Assembly (NCBI GenBank): GCA_963974055.1
Contig: CAXBCP010000061.1
Location: 1 to 13,520, forward strand
Length of the DNA stretch: 13,520 nt
Direction of reading: 5' to 3'
Source: CAXBCP01 sp963974055
GTDB lineage: Bacteria > Pseudomonadota > Alphaproteobacteria > MPNO01 > UBA830
Part shown: positions 1 through 8,086 of the stretch, piece by piece
Position numbering within the stretch: position 1 is the first letter of the stretch
Layout: every line of letters begins with the position of its first letter
Made by a program: the position numbers and the translations under genes
Notes under the pieces: generated by a model
The model's database searches: none
The model's input: the letters and a program-made list of their open reading frames with translations, nothing else
What the model was told of the DNA's origin: nothing

Positions 1-227
1 ATGGAGCCCTTCTTCAACCGCTCGAACAGCATGAATACGGTCATCAGCTTGCTCATCGACGCAGGCGGCATCGGCACGTCGGCTTTCTTGCTGAGCAGAA
101 CGGTATCCGTCGCAAGGTCGATCACATAGGCATTGCGCGCCGGTGTCTCTATCACCTGCGTCATCGCCGGCGCACTGACAAGCGCCGAAAGAGCGCCGGA
201 CAGGATAACGGTCAGTATGCGTTGCAC
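1..227 (-). CDS. D-alanyl-D-alanine carboxypeptidase (penicillin-binding protein), N-terminal part
   Basis: Only the first 75 codons are present; the gene runs off the left edge. The translation opens with a hydrophobic signal peptide (VQRILTVILSGALSALVSAP), then a beta-strand region (NAYVIDLATDTVLLSKKAD), then PPASMSKLMTVFMLFE. That holds the S-x-x-K catalytic motif of serine penicillin-binding proteins, with Ser about residue 57 and Lys about 60. Enzymes of this family (DacA/DacC/DacF, peptidase S11) remove the terminal D-Ala from peptidoglycan stem peptides in the periplasm. No ATG is available before the upstream in-frame TAG at 249-251. I chose GTG at 227 because GAGG lies 5 nt upstream; GTG at 233 is the alternative. 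The gene lies 76 bp after rlpA on the same strand and fits the peptidoglycan cluster. The S-x-N and K-T-G motifs lie outside the window, so the exact subfamily is open. Confidence 0.9.
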   Translation of the reverse strand, partial: MQRILTVILSGALSALVSAPAMTQVIETPARNAYVIDLATDTVLLSKKADVPMPPASMSKLMTVFMLFERLKKGS

Positions 228-303
228 TTTCACCTCGGTACGATGGTTCTAAACGAAAACATGTTCTGGCACGTAACTATGGCGGACATGTGGCGTATTT
301 CCG

Positions 304-1257
304 TCAGTCGACGACAATCCGCGCTTTCGGGAAGCCGGACGAAATCAGCCGCGCCAGTACCGCATCGGCCCGGTCGACGGTATCGAGCGGACCGACCCGG
401 ACACGATAAAATTCACGCCGTCCGACTTTTGCCTTGGTGAGCCAGGCGGGCCCGAACTGCGAAAGGCGGGTTCTTACCTTCGACGCATTTGCGAAATCGG
501 CAAACGCCCCCGCCTGAACGAAAAGCTGGTTCTCCACCGGCGTCGGTACGGTTTTGACGACCTGACTCTCGATTTCCCGGGCGGGCGCCGCGGACGGCGA
601 GAGAGGCGCCGGACGTCCCTGCTCCGCCCCGGTCGATGTATCCGGGCCGATCGGTCGCGCACTGACCACCTGCTTTTCGACGGCCTGTCCGGTGATTCTG
701 TCCTGGCGTGGCAGTTCGCCGTTCATTGCCGCAAGTTTGATCTGCTGGCTTTCGTCGGAAATGATTTCGACGCGCACTTTCGCCGTGCCCTGGCGCTGGA
801 AACCGAGAAGCTGCGCGGCGCGGCGCGAGACGTCGATGATACGACTGCGCGCGAAGGGACCGCGATCGTTTACGCGCAGTTTGAGCGACCGCCCGTTCTT
901 GAGATTGATCACCCGCACGATGCTGGGCATCGGAAGCGTCCGGTGCGCGGCCGTCAGCGCATTCATGTCGTATGTCTCGCCGTTCGCCGTCAACTTTCCG
1001 TGAAACTTGGGGCCGTACCAGGATGAAATTCCCGTTTCGACATATTCGAAATCCTCTGCCGGATAGTACCATGTGCCCTGAATCTGATAGGGGTTTCCGA
1101 CTTTGTAACGGCCCTTCGTCGAGGCGACACCGGAAGCGCCTGTCGTCCCGGAAAGTTCCTTGGCGCTGTGAATAACCAGCTGTGTTTCCGCACAGGCCGA
1201 AAGAAGAAAGGCTGCACTTGCGGCAAGAAACACGCGGGATAACGATGAACGTCTCAT
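304..1257 (-). CDS. rlpA: RlpA septal lytic transglycosylase lipoprotein with SPOR domain
   Basis: This 317-residue protein begins with a lipoprotein signal peptide whose lipobox LSAC ends at Cys22, so it is probably anchored in the outer membrane. Residues about 74-166 form the RlpA double-psi beta-barrel (SSWYGPKFHGKLTANGE). Glu94, His105 and Asp131 (in NDRGPF) keep the same spacing as the catalytic E120, H131 and D157 of Pseudomonas aeruginosa RlpA. A low-complexity Pro/Ala/Gln linker (about 170-242) leads to a C-terminal SPOR domain (about 243-316, QLFVQAGAFADF...), which in known proteins binds denuded glycan strands at the division septum. The predicted role is cleavage of naked glycan during daughter-cell separation. 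Its ATG overlaps the stop of the upstream transglycosylase gene as ATGA, which suggests translational coupling. Family assignment is very secure; catalytic activity is inferred from the conserved triad. Confidence 0.96.
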   Translation of the reverse strand: MRRSSLSRVFLAASAAFLLSACAETQLVIHSAKELSGTTGASGVASTKGRYKVGNPYQIQGTWYYPAEDFEYVETGISSWYGPKFHGKLTANGETYDMNALTAAHRTLPMPSIVRVINLKNGRSLKLRVNDRGPFARSRIIDVSRRAAQLLGFQRQGTAKVRVEIISDESQQIKLAAMNGELPRQDRITGQAVEKQVVSARPIGPDTSTGAEQGRPAPLSPSAAPAREIESQVVKTVPTPVENQLFVQAGAFADFANASKVRTRLSQFGPAWLTKAKVGRREFYRVRVGPLDTVDRADAVLARLISSGFPKARIVVD

Positions 1258-2279
1258 CGCCCGCTCCCCGCGCCGATCCGGTCGCCCAGCGTGCCGACGG
1301 TGACCGCGTAAAGATGGGCGCAGTTATAGGCCATGATCGCCGCGTAATTCCGGTAAACAAGATAGGCGTCCCCGGTCGCGCCGTCGGGCAGCACAAGGGC
1401 TGCCTTGAGTTCCCGGGTCGGAAGGTCCCGTCCGCCGATACGGCGCACCCCAAGCCCCTGCCATTCGGACAGAAGCTTTTCCGGATAGGTTGTCGCGCGG
1501 CAGCCCGGGGCCGCGCGGCGGGTCGGTGTCCCGAGCGATTTGAGCAATTCCGCCGGGATTTCGACTTTACGTCCCCAGGTCTGGTCGTCGCGCCAGCGGT
1601 GTTTTGCGAGATAATTGGCGATCGAGGCGAATACGTCCCCTTCGTTCTTCCAGATATCGCGCCGTCCGTCGCCGTCGAAGTCCTGCGCAAAGGCAAGGTA
1701 GCTTGTCGGCATGAACTGCGGCTGCCCCATGGCGCCGGCCCACGAACCGAAGAGGCTCTTTACGTCGATATATCCCTTGTTGACCATTTCCAGAGTTGCA
1801 AAGAGCTGCTTTTTGAAAAACGTCGAACGTCTGGCGTCATAGGCAAGCGTCGCGAGGGATGAAATAAGCGGGACATCGGCCGTGATGGCGCCGTAGCGCG
1901 TCTCTATACCCCAGATCGCCAGGATGAAACGCGGCTGGACGCCGTATTTCGCCGCCACGGCGGCAAGCAGTTCCTTGTGTTTATCCGCTTTCTTCTGCCC
2001 GACGGACACATTCCGCGCGGTGACGACACGGTTCAGGTAGGTTGACAGGGTAAGCTTGAATTCAGCCTGGCTTCGGTCGCGTTTGATGACCCGGCGGTTC
2101 GGTTTTACGTCGCTCAGCGCCTCGGCAACGACCTCGGGGCGGATGCCGCGCTCAAGCGCTTCGGCGCGGATTCCTTCGAGCCAGGTATCGAAATCAGGTT
2201 TGGCAACCGACTGGGATTGCGCACTAGCCGACACCGTTAAAAACGAAAGCAGGACTAGAGCGGCGGCGATGCGTTGCAT
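1254..2279 (-). CDS. MltB-family lytic murein transglycosylase
   Basis: The 341-residue product has a Sec signal peptide (MQRIAAALVLLSFLTVSASA, probable cleavage near residue 20) and an SLT_2/MltB-type domain over most of the rest. The catalytic glutamate is Glu126 in AIWGIETRYG. Other family signatures are GSWAGAMGQPQFMPTSY and the Asp-rich DFDGDGRRDIW. Such enzymes cut the MurNAc-GlcNAc bond with formation of 1,6-anhydro-MurNAc. No lipobox is seen, so a soluble periplasmic form is likely. No C-terminal peptidoglycan-binding domain, common in longer relatives, can be recognised. The ATG has no clear Shine-Dalgarno sequence; an in-frame TAG at 2310-2312 and the lack of a better start support this choice. 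It overlaps rlpA by 4 nt and follows the DUF218 gene by 65 bp. It resembles the MltB_2 subgroup more than E. coli MltB, so no symbol is given. Confidence 0.94.
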   Translation of the reverse strand: MQRIAAALVLLSFLTVSASAQSQSVAKPDFDTWLEGIRAEALERGIRPEVVAEALSDVKPNRRVIKRDRSQAEFKLTLSTYLNRVVTARNVSVGQKKADKHKELLAAVAAKYGVQPRFILAIWGIETRYGAITADVPLISSLATLAYDARRSTFFKKQLFATLEMVNKGYIDVKSLFGSWAGAMGQPQFMPTSYLAFAQDFDGDGRRDIWKNEGDVFASIANYLAKHRWRDDQTWGRKVEIPAELLKSLGTPTRRAAPGCRATTYPEKLLSEWQGLGVRRIGGRDLPTRELKAALVLPDGATGDAYLVYRNYAAIMAYNCAHLYAVTVGTLGDRIGAGSGR

Positions 2280-2344
2280 GATCAGGCAATATATGGCGAA
2301 AACGGCTCTCTAAAGTACTGCCACAGCGGAAGCCGACTCGCGAC

Positions 2345-3154
2345 TCAATTGTCGGCGGCCACCTTTGCTGACGGCACAATAGCAGAAGTACGGCCTAAAA
2401 TTCGATAGGCAAGCAGCCCGGTCCATTCCCGCAGCGCCTTGTTCAGATGCCCGAGCCCGACCAGGGGATTGAATCCCAGGGTGAACCGACCGCTTCCGTC
2501 GCTCAGGTAGTCAACCGGATAGGCCAGAACATTCCATCCTGTCCGGCGGAAAACCCCCATCGCGCGCGGCATATGCAGTGCCGAGGTAACGAGCACCCAC
2601 CTGCCCGACTTTGCCGAGTCGCCCGCAATCACCTGGCTCAGAATGGCGTTTTCGTATGTGTTGCGGGATTCGTCCTCGTACTGGATGCGGTCTCCCGTCA
2701 GGCCCATGCGGTCGTAAAACAGCCGCGCGGCATCTGCTTCGCTCAGTCCGCGGTCGACCAGCGCGCCGGATCCGCCGGAAAAGATCAGTTTCGCATCCGG
2801 AAACCGCCGCGCCAGGTAGACGAGTTCCGTCAGGCGTTCGGCGCCGTCCGACAGCGACGGCTGTTGCCGCGCCGCCGTAATAAACTGGTTGATCGTGCCG
2901 CCCAGAACGATAACACCGTCAATTTCGGCCGGTATGGACGGGTTGGCGGGAAACCGGTTTTCAAGGTTTTCAATGAGCCAGGCGCCGAACGGGATCGTGC
3001 CGACGACGATCAGAAAGACGCATGCGCCGGATACCAGCCAGCGACCGGTGCGCCGAAACCGGGTGAACAGCAGGACGCTCCCCAGGAAAAGGATAAACGT
3101 GACCACGTTGCCCGGATTCAGTACCAGCCAGAATATCTTTGAGAGGACAAACAT
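2345..3154 (-). CDS. YdcF/ElyC-like DUF218 membrane protein
   Basis: This 269-residue protein has two predicted transmembrane helices near the N terminus (about residues 5-31 and 39-59) and then a DUF218 domain. Visible DUF218 signatures are VIVLGG (81-86), FSGGSG (125-130), ESRNTYENA (162-170) and VTSALHMPRA (189-198). The two-helix plus DUF218 layout matches ElyC (YcbC) of E. coli, which is linked to envelope biogenesis and undecaprenyl-phosphate-lipid use; SanA and YdcF are other relatives. The biochemical activity of the domain is not firmly established. The gene is first in the minus-strand envelope block, 65 bp before the transglycosylase, which agrees with a cell-wall role but does not prove one. 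The start ATG has no strong Shine-Dalgarno match. Family assignment is confident; function is tentative. Confidence 0.88.
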   Translation of the reverse strand: MFVLSKIFWLVLNPGNVVTFILFLGSVLLFTRFRRTGRWLVSGACVFLIVVGTIPFGAWLIENLENRFPANPSIPAEIDGVIVLGGTINQFITAARQQPSLSDGAERLTELVYLARRFPDAKLIFSGGSGALVDRGLSEADAARLFYDRMGLTGDRIQYEDESRNTYENAILSQVIAGDSAKSGRWVLVTSALHMPRAMGVFRRTGWNVLAYPVDYLSDGSGRFTLGFNPLVGLGHLNKALREWTGLLAYRILGRTSAIVPSAKVAADN

Positions 3155-3252
3155 TGCGAAGGTCGATCTAAACGATTTCCCGAACTGTGGCCAGCGGGCG
3201 GCGTAAGACCTATATGATTGACCAAGACATCAGGTAAGTGAAAATTCCATAC

Positions 3253-5109
3253 ATGGCTGACGAAGAACGAACGTTATCCGGCCGCAAGCCCCAGCCCGGA
3301 TTCGAATGGGGCGCCCTTAAATCTCTCGTGCCCTATCTGTGGTCGCGGGGCGGACGGGAGGCAAAGTTCCGGGTCGTCGCCGCGCTGGTACTGCTCGCCG
3401 CGTCGAAGGTCGCGACGGTCTATATCCCGGTGATTTACGGTCAGGTTGTCGATATCCTGGGCGCGAAGGAAAACGCGGTAATCGTCCTGCCGGTTGCGCT
3501 GATCGTGGGGTTTGGCGTCCTCCGGGTGCTGTCCATCGCCTTTGGCGAACTGCGCGATGCCGTTTTCACCAAGGTTGCGCAGCGCGCAATCCGGGACGTG
3601 GCGCTGGAAACGTTCCGGCACCTGCACCGGCTCGCCCTGCGCTACCATCTCGAGCGCCAGACCGGCGGGCTGTCCCACGCTATCGAGCGCGGCACGAAGG
3701 CGATCGACTTCCTCCTCCGCTTCATGCTGTTCAATATCCTTCCCACGCTGCTCGAAATCGCAATGGTCTGCGGCATCCTGTGGGGGCTCTTCAGCATCTG
3801 GTATGCCGTCGTTACCCTGATTTCCATCGTCGTCTACCTCGCCTACACGATGATCGTGACCGAATGGCGGCTGAAATGGCGCCGCGAGATGAACGAAACC
3901 GACCAGCGCGCAAACACGCGCGCCGTCGACAGCCTGCTCAACTACGAGACCGTCAAATATTTCGGAAACGAGGATTACGAGGCCGGCCGCTACGACCAGG
4001 CCCTGCAACGATACGAACGCGCCTCCGTTATCAGCAAGACGAGCCTGTCACTGCTGAATATCGGCCAGGCGTTTATCATCGGCCTTGGACTGACCGTTAT
4101 CGTACTGATGGCGGGCCGCGATGTCGTCGCCGGCACGATGACGATCGGCGATTTCGTGATGGTCAATACGTTCCTGATCCAGCTCTATATCCCGCTGAAT
4201 TTCCTGGGCTTCGTCTATCGCGAGATCAAGCAGTCGCTGGCCGATATGGAAGCGATGTTCTACCTCCTCGATACCAATGCCGAGATAAAGGACAAGCCGG
4301 ATGCCGCACCCCTGAACGCGGGCGAAGGCGCCGTAGAATTCGACAACGTGTCGTTCGGCTACGATCCCCGCCGGGGCGTTCTTCGAAACGTCAGTTTCAG
4401 GGTCGACCCCGGCAAAAAGGTGGCTATCGTCGGGCCCAGCGGCGCCGGCAAGTCCACGGTCGGCCGCCTTCTGTTCCGTTTCTACGAAGCTGACAGCGGC
4501 GCGATCCGCATCGACGGGCAGAATATCGACGATGTCCAGCAGTCGAGCCTGCGCAGGGCGATCGGCGTGGTGCCGCAGGACTCCGTGCTGTTCAACGACA
4601 CCATTTACTACAACATCGCCTATGGCCGTCCCGACGCGACACCGGCCGAGGTCGAGGAAGCGGCCCGACTCGCCGCCATACACACATTCATCATGTCGTC
4701 GCCGGACGGCTATCAGACGGTTGTGGGCGAACGCGGGCTCAAACTTTCCGGCGGCGAGAAGCAGCGCGTCGCGATCGCCCGGACGATCCTGAAAGGCCCG
4801 CGGATACTCCTGTTCGACGAGGCGACATCGGCGTTGGACACACGCACCGAGCGTGAAATCCAGACGGCCCTGCAGCTCGTATCCCGCGACCGTACGACTC
4901 TGGTGATCGCCCACCGCCTGTCGACCGTGATCGATGCCGATGAAATCATCGTGCTCAGCGAGGGACAGATTGCGGAACGCGGTCGCCATGGCGACCTGAT
5001 CGCCCAGGACGGGATTTACGCTGCAATGTGGCGCGAACAGCAACAGGCGGCGGAACGTGCCGAACGCGATGCGCAGACCGATGCTTCCGCCCCGATCCGG
5101 ACGGAATAA
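3253..5109 (+). CDS. Atm1-type ABC half-transporter (ATPase fused to permease)
   Basis: The protein has about 618 residues: a six-helix ABC exporter membrane domain followed by a nucleotide-binding domain. Numbering from the upstream GTG at 3238, Walker A GPSGAGKST is 399-407, the signature LSGGEKQ 503-509, Walker B ILLFDEATSALD 523-534, and the H-loop histidine is 559. The membrane-domain text (LHRLALRYHLERQTGGLSHAIERGTKAIDFLLRF, read in pieces, and DSLLNYETVKYFGNEDYE) is characteristic of Atm1/ABCB7/HMT1 exporters. These work as homodimers in the inner membrane and export glutathione-linked or persulfide species for Fe-S or heavy-metal homeostasis. The ATG at 3253 gives the natural N terminus MADEERT; the in-frame GTG at 3238 would add five residues, and neither has a clean ribosome site. 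It is a single-gene unit, divergent from the DUF218 gene and convergent with fadH. Confidence 0.93.
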   Translation: MADEERTLSGRKPQPGFEWGALKSLVPYLWSRGGREAKFRVVAALVLLAASKVATVYIPVIYGQVVDILGAKENAVIVLPVALIVGFGVLRVLSIAFGELRDAVFTKVAQRAIRDVALETFRHLHRLALRYHLERQTGGLSHAIERGTKAIDFLLRFMLFNILPTLLEIAMVCGILWGLFSIWYAVVTLISIVVYLAYTMIVTEWRLKWRREMNETDQRANTRAVDSLLNYETVKYFGNEDYEAGRYDQALQRYERASVISKTSLSLLNIGQAFIIGLGLTVIVLMAGRDVVAGTMTIGDFVMVNTFLIQLYIPLNFLGFVYREIKQSLADMEAMFYLLDTNAEIKDKPDAAPLNAGEGAVEFDNVSFGYDPRRGVLRNVSFRVDPGKKVAIVGPSGAGKSTVGRLLFRFYEADSGAIRIDGQNIDDVQQSSLRRAIGVVPQDSVLFNDTIYYNIAYGRPDATPAEVEEAARLAAIHTFIMSSPDGYQTVVGERGLKLSGGEKQRVAIARTILKGPRILLFDEATSALDTRTEREIQTALQLVSRDRTTLVIAHRLSTVIDADEIIVLSEGQIAERGRHGDLIAQDGIYAAMWREQQQAAERAERDAQTDASAPIRTE

Positions 5110-5115
5110 CGGATC
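5094..5115. repeat. Inverted repeat across two convergent stop codons
   Basis: GATCCG at 5094-5099 and CGGATC at 5110-5115 are perfect 6-bp arms around a 10-nt loop. The repeat covers the stop of the ABC exporter (TAA, 5107-5109) and reaches the fadH stop (complement of 5114-5116). There is no T-tract on either side, so if it helps termination it is a weak or Rho-assisted element. It is the only structured sequence I see between these two convergent genes. Confidence 0.4.
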
Positions 5116-7141
5116 AGAGCGTCAATGCCGTTTCCGTGCCCTGTTTGATCGCCCGCAACGCGTCCAGCCCGGCAGATCGTTCGGCGCCGCCGATCACCGT
5201 CGCCTTCAGGCCCATTTGCTGCAGATCGGCATAGAGACGGTTTTCCGATTCCTGTCCGGCGCACACGATGACCGTATCGGCCTCGATGAGCATTTCTTCG
5301 CCGCGAACTTCGATATGAAGGCCTTCAGCGTCGATCCGGCGATAGGTGGCCCCGGTAATGTTCCGGACGCCACGGGATTTAAGCTCGGCGCGCACCACCC
5401 ATCCGGTTGTCAGTCCAAGGGATTTTCCGGGGCGCGAATCCGTCCGTTGCAGCATCACGACCGACCTGTCCGGCGCCGCTCGAACGGGCGTGCCCATACC
5501 GCCGGCGGTCTCGTGGTTTCTGTCGATCCCCCAGTGGTCGAGGAACGGGTCGATCTGCACGGGTTGCTGCCCATGGGGCGAAGTAAGGTATTCCGCGACA
5601 TCGAATCCGATACCGCCGGATCCGATGATCGCGACCCGTTTTCCGACGGGTTTTGCATCCGTCAGTGCCTCGATATAGGTAAGGACGTTTGCACCATCGG
5701 CACCGTCGATATCCGGCATACGCGGCGTTACGCCGGTGGCGACAATGACGTGATCGTAGCCGGCGTCAGCCAAAGATTCCGCGGATACCGGTGCGTTCAG
5801 GCGGACATCCACACCCGTCTGCGGCAGACGGGTGTGGAAATAGCGGATGGTTTCGTCAAAATCCTCTTTGCCTGGAATCCGCCTGGCCAGGTTGAACTGT
5901 CCGCCAATAGCAGCCGCGGCCTCGAACAGGGTCACGTCATGCCCGCATTCGGCCGCGGTGAGCGCCGCCGACATCCCGGCGGGGCCTGCGCCGACAACGG
6001 CGACCTTTTTCGGGTCTGCCGTCGGACGGATGGCGATATCGAGTTCGCGGCCGGCGAACGGGTTTACCAGGCAGGAAGACGGCTTGTCGGCGAAGATGAA
6101 ATCGAGACAGGCCTGGTTGCAGCCGATACAGGTATTGATGGCGTCGCCCTGCCCGGCTTCAGACTTGTTCGCGAATTGCGGGTCGGCCAGCATCTGGCGG
6201 CCGAGCGCGACGATATCGGCGTCGCCATTCGCGAGGAGTTCCTCGGCGGTCTCCGGCGTGTTGATGCGGTTTGTCGCCGCAACCGGAATGGCTACCGCCT
6301 CTTTGATCCGCCGCGCCGCATGCCGCCAGCCACCGCGCGGCACCATATGGGCGATGGTCGGGATGCGCGATTCATGCCAGCCGATCCCGGTCGTCAGCAT
6401 ATTCGCCCCGGCTTTTTCTATTTCCTGCGCCAGAATTTCCGTTTCGTCCCCGGTAAGTCCGCCGTCGAACAGGTCGAGGGCTGAAATGCGGTACACCAGG
6501 ATGAAATCGCTGCCGACGCGTTCGCGCACGCGGCGGACGATTTCGACCGGAAAACGGATTCTGTTTTCGAAAGAACCGCCCCATTGGTCGGTGCGGTCAT
6601 TGGTGCTCGCCGCGCAGAACGTGCTGATCAGGTATCCTTCGGACCCCATGATCTCGACGCCGTCATAGCCTGCCTGCTGCGCGAGGGCGGCGCAATTCAC
6701 ATAATCCTCGATGGTTCTTTCGACCTCGTCGGTCGTCAGCGCGTGGATTTCACGGGGGTTGATCGGCGACGGCAGGCTGGACGCCCCGACCGGGTCGGCC
6801 ACCTTCGCATAGCGCCCGGCATGGAGTATCTGGAGGACGATCCGCCCTCCCGCCTCATGCACGGCCGCCGGGATTCTGCTTTCATTCGCCACCTGGTCGG
6901 GCGAATTCAGGCAATCCGCCCCCTCTTCGATGACCCCCTGGGGGTTCGGCCCGTACCCGCCGGTGACGATGAGCGCCGTCCCGCCGCGCGCCCGTTCCGC
7001 ATAAAACGCCGCTGCCCGCTCTGTCGCATTGTCCAGCAGTTCGAAGCGCACATGCATCGACGCCATGAAAATACGGTTTCTCAGGGTCGTGAAACCGAGA
7101 TCGAGCGGTTCGAAGAGGTTCGGGTAGAAGGAATTGGTCAT
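5114..7141 (-). CDS. fadH: 2,4-dienoyl-CoA reductase (NADPH), FadH type
   Basis: The 675-residue length matches E. coli FadH (about 672), and similarity is recognisable from end to end. The N-terminal Old-Yellow-Enzyme-like TIM barrel binds FMN; the catalytic pair is Tyr170 in MGSEGYL and His256 in GIGWHESRIPTI. A 4Fe-4S cluster is set by Cys338, Cys341, Cys345 and Cys357 (CIGCNQACLD, then SCLVNP). The FAD half starts with VVGAGPAGM (about 382-390), and the NADPH half has IIGSGGIGFD (about 505-514). The enzyme reduces 2,4-dienoyl-CoA to enoyl-CoA during beta-oxidation of unsaturated fatty acids in the cytoplasm. The start is backed by GGAG 5 nt upstream. It lies 33 bp after an alpha/beta hydrolase gene, likely in one operon. 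No other beta-oxidation gene is nearby, so a different enoyl substrate is possible. Confidence 0.94.
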   Translation of the reverse strand: MTNSFYPNLFEPLDLGFTTLRNRIFMASMHVRFELLDNATERAAAFYAERARGGTALIVTGGYGPNPQGVIEEGADCLNSPDQVANESRIPAAVHEAGGRIVLQILHAGRYAKVADPVGASSLPSPINPREIHALTTDEVERTIEDYVNCAALAQQAGYDGVEIMGSEGYLISTFCAASTNDRTDQWGGSFENRIRFPVEIVRRVRERVGSDFILVYRISALDLFDGGLTGDETEILAQEIEKAGANMLTTGIGWHESRIPTIAHMVPRGGWRHAARRIKEAVAIPVAATNRINTPETAEELLANGDADIVALGRQMLADPQFANKSEAGQGDAINTCIGCNQACLDFIFADKPSSCLVNPFAGRELDIAIRPTADPKKVAVVGAGPAGMSAALTAAECGHDVTLFEAAAAIGGQFNLARRIPGKEDFDETIRYFHTRLPQTGVDVRLNAPVSAESLADAGYDHVIVATGVTPRMPDIDGADGANVLTYIEALTDAKPVGKRVAIIGSGGIGFDVAEYLTSPHGQQPVQIDPFLDHWGIDRNHETAGGMGTPVRAAPDRSVVMLQRTDSRPGKSLGLTTGWVVRAELKSRGVRNITGATYRRIDAEGLHIEVRGEEMLIEADTVIVCAGQESENRLYADLQQMGLKATVIGGAERSAGLDALRAIKQGTETALTL

Positions 7142-7174
7142 GGAGACTCCGTCGCCGCGGATTACGGCAGGACT

Positions 7175-8053
7175 TCAGGCAGCGGCCTTCAGCGGGAAAT
7201 ACCGCGCCAGCCATTCACGCAGGACCGCCACCACGCGGGGGTCGTCTTCGGTGAACATGAAATGATCGACATCGGCCATCAGATGCAGATCGGTCGGATG
7301 CCCCGCCCGTTTGAACATTTCAACCGACTGTTCCGTCGGGGTGACCGAATCCTCCGAGCTGTGAAGAAGCAACAACGGTCGCGGCGAAATATTGCCGACA
7401 ACCTCGTCAGCGACGAACTCGTACATGCTGATCGCCGTATCCGCCGGGAACATCATGACGGACCCGGGCGCCAGGTTGCGGCGCAGATGATCCGGTATGG
7501 GCACAATGTCGTAACGCGGGACCATCAGCGGCTCGCCGGTTTCCGCCCGGTGCTTGCGGCCCTTTTCCATCATATCGGTAAATTTCGCCCAGGCTTCATC
7601 GCCCACGTGCTGATTGCGAAACTTACGGGCGCCGTCGCCCCAGCCACCCGATGAAATCGCGGCAGCAACACGCTCGTCGACACCCGCGGTGTAAACCGTC
7701 ACCGCGGCGCCGAAGCTCGATCCGATCAAACCGATACGGTCGGAATCGACATCGTCCCGGCTCTGCATATAGGTGATCGCGTTCCGCGTGTCCTCGACCT
7801 GTTCGAGACAGTTGATATGGTTTTTCTCGCCGTCGCTTTCGCCGCAGCTCCGCATATCGAAACGGAGCGTGATGTAGCCCCAGTCGGAAAACGTCCGCGC
7901 CGGCCACAGGCAGCTTGTGCTTTCCTTGTTGCTGCCGAATCCGTGCAGCACGCAGATCGCGGGCCGTGTTTCTCCCGGTTTCAGGTCGTCCGGCGTGTGA
8001 ACGATTCCCGAGAGGGTAAGCCCGTCGGATGTGAAGGTGATTTTCTGTTCCAT
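7175..8053 (-). CDS. Alpha/beta hydrolase (acyl-peptidase / dienelactone-hydrolase-like fold)
   Basis: The product has 292 residues from the ATG at 8053, chosen because AGGGGA lies just upstream and because a longer frame (to 8290) would run into the TRAP gene and its promoter. The catalytic triad can be read: nucleophile Ser113 in G-S-S-F-G (111-115), acid Asp235 in HSSEDSVTP, and His264 in VDHFMF. The oxyanion region is LHGFGSNKE (36-44), and the strand FDMRSCGESDGE is typical of serine aminopeptidase/esterase-type hydrolases. There is no signal peptide, so it is cytoplasmic. The substrate cannot be inferred; esters, thioesters and lactones are all possible. The gene is divergent from the TRAP transporter across 110 bp and is followed by fadH after 33 bp, so it is probably the first gene of a two-gene operon. 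Confidence 0.88.
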   Translation of the reverse strand: MEQKITFTSDGLTLSGIVHTPDDLKPGETRPAICVLHGFGSNKESTSCLWPARTFSDWGYITLRFDMRSCGESDGEKNHINCLEQVEDTRNAITYMQSRDDVDSDRIGLIGSSFGAAVTVYTAGVDERVAAAISSGGWGDGARKFRNQHVGDEAWAKFTDMMEKGRKHRAETGEPLMVPRYDIVPIPDHLRRNLAPGSVMMFPADTAISMYEFVADEVVGNISPRPLLLLHSSEDSVTPTEQSVEMFKRAGHPTDLHLMADVDHFMFTEDDPRVVAVLREWLARYFPLKAAA

Positions 8054-8068
8054 TTTGTTCCCCTGCCC

Positions 8069-8086
8069 GCACGCTTGGCAGCGTGC
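8069..8086. promoter_or_regulatory. Inverted repeat overlapping the TRAP promoter -35 box (candidate operator)
   Basis: GCACGCT (8069-8075) and AGCGTGC (8080-8086) are perfect 7-bp arms around TGGC. The repeat includes the whole -35 hexamer TTGGCA at 8075-8080. This position would let a repressor block RNA polymerase, and it also lies 16 nt upstream of the divergent hydrolase start, so one protein could control both directions. No regulator gene is present in the window. The repeat is seen directly; the operator role is inferred. Confidence 0.5.

Noticed and set aside
413..1696. 427-residue minus-strand open frame across rlpA and the transglycosylase gene
   Set aside because: It overlaps two well-identified genes in another frame, is rich in Arg/Pro/Gly as expected of GC-rich off-frame translation, and shows no domain.
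5057..6484. 475-residue plus-strand open frame antisense to fadH
   Set aside because: fadH is recognisable along its whole length on the other strand; this frame has no family signature.
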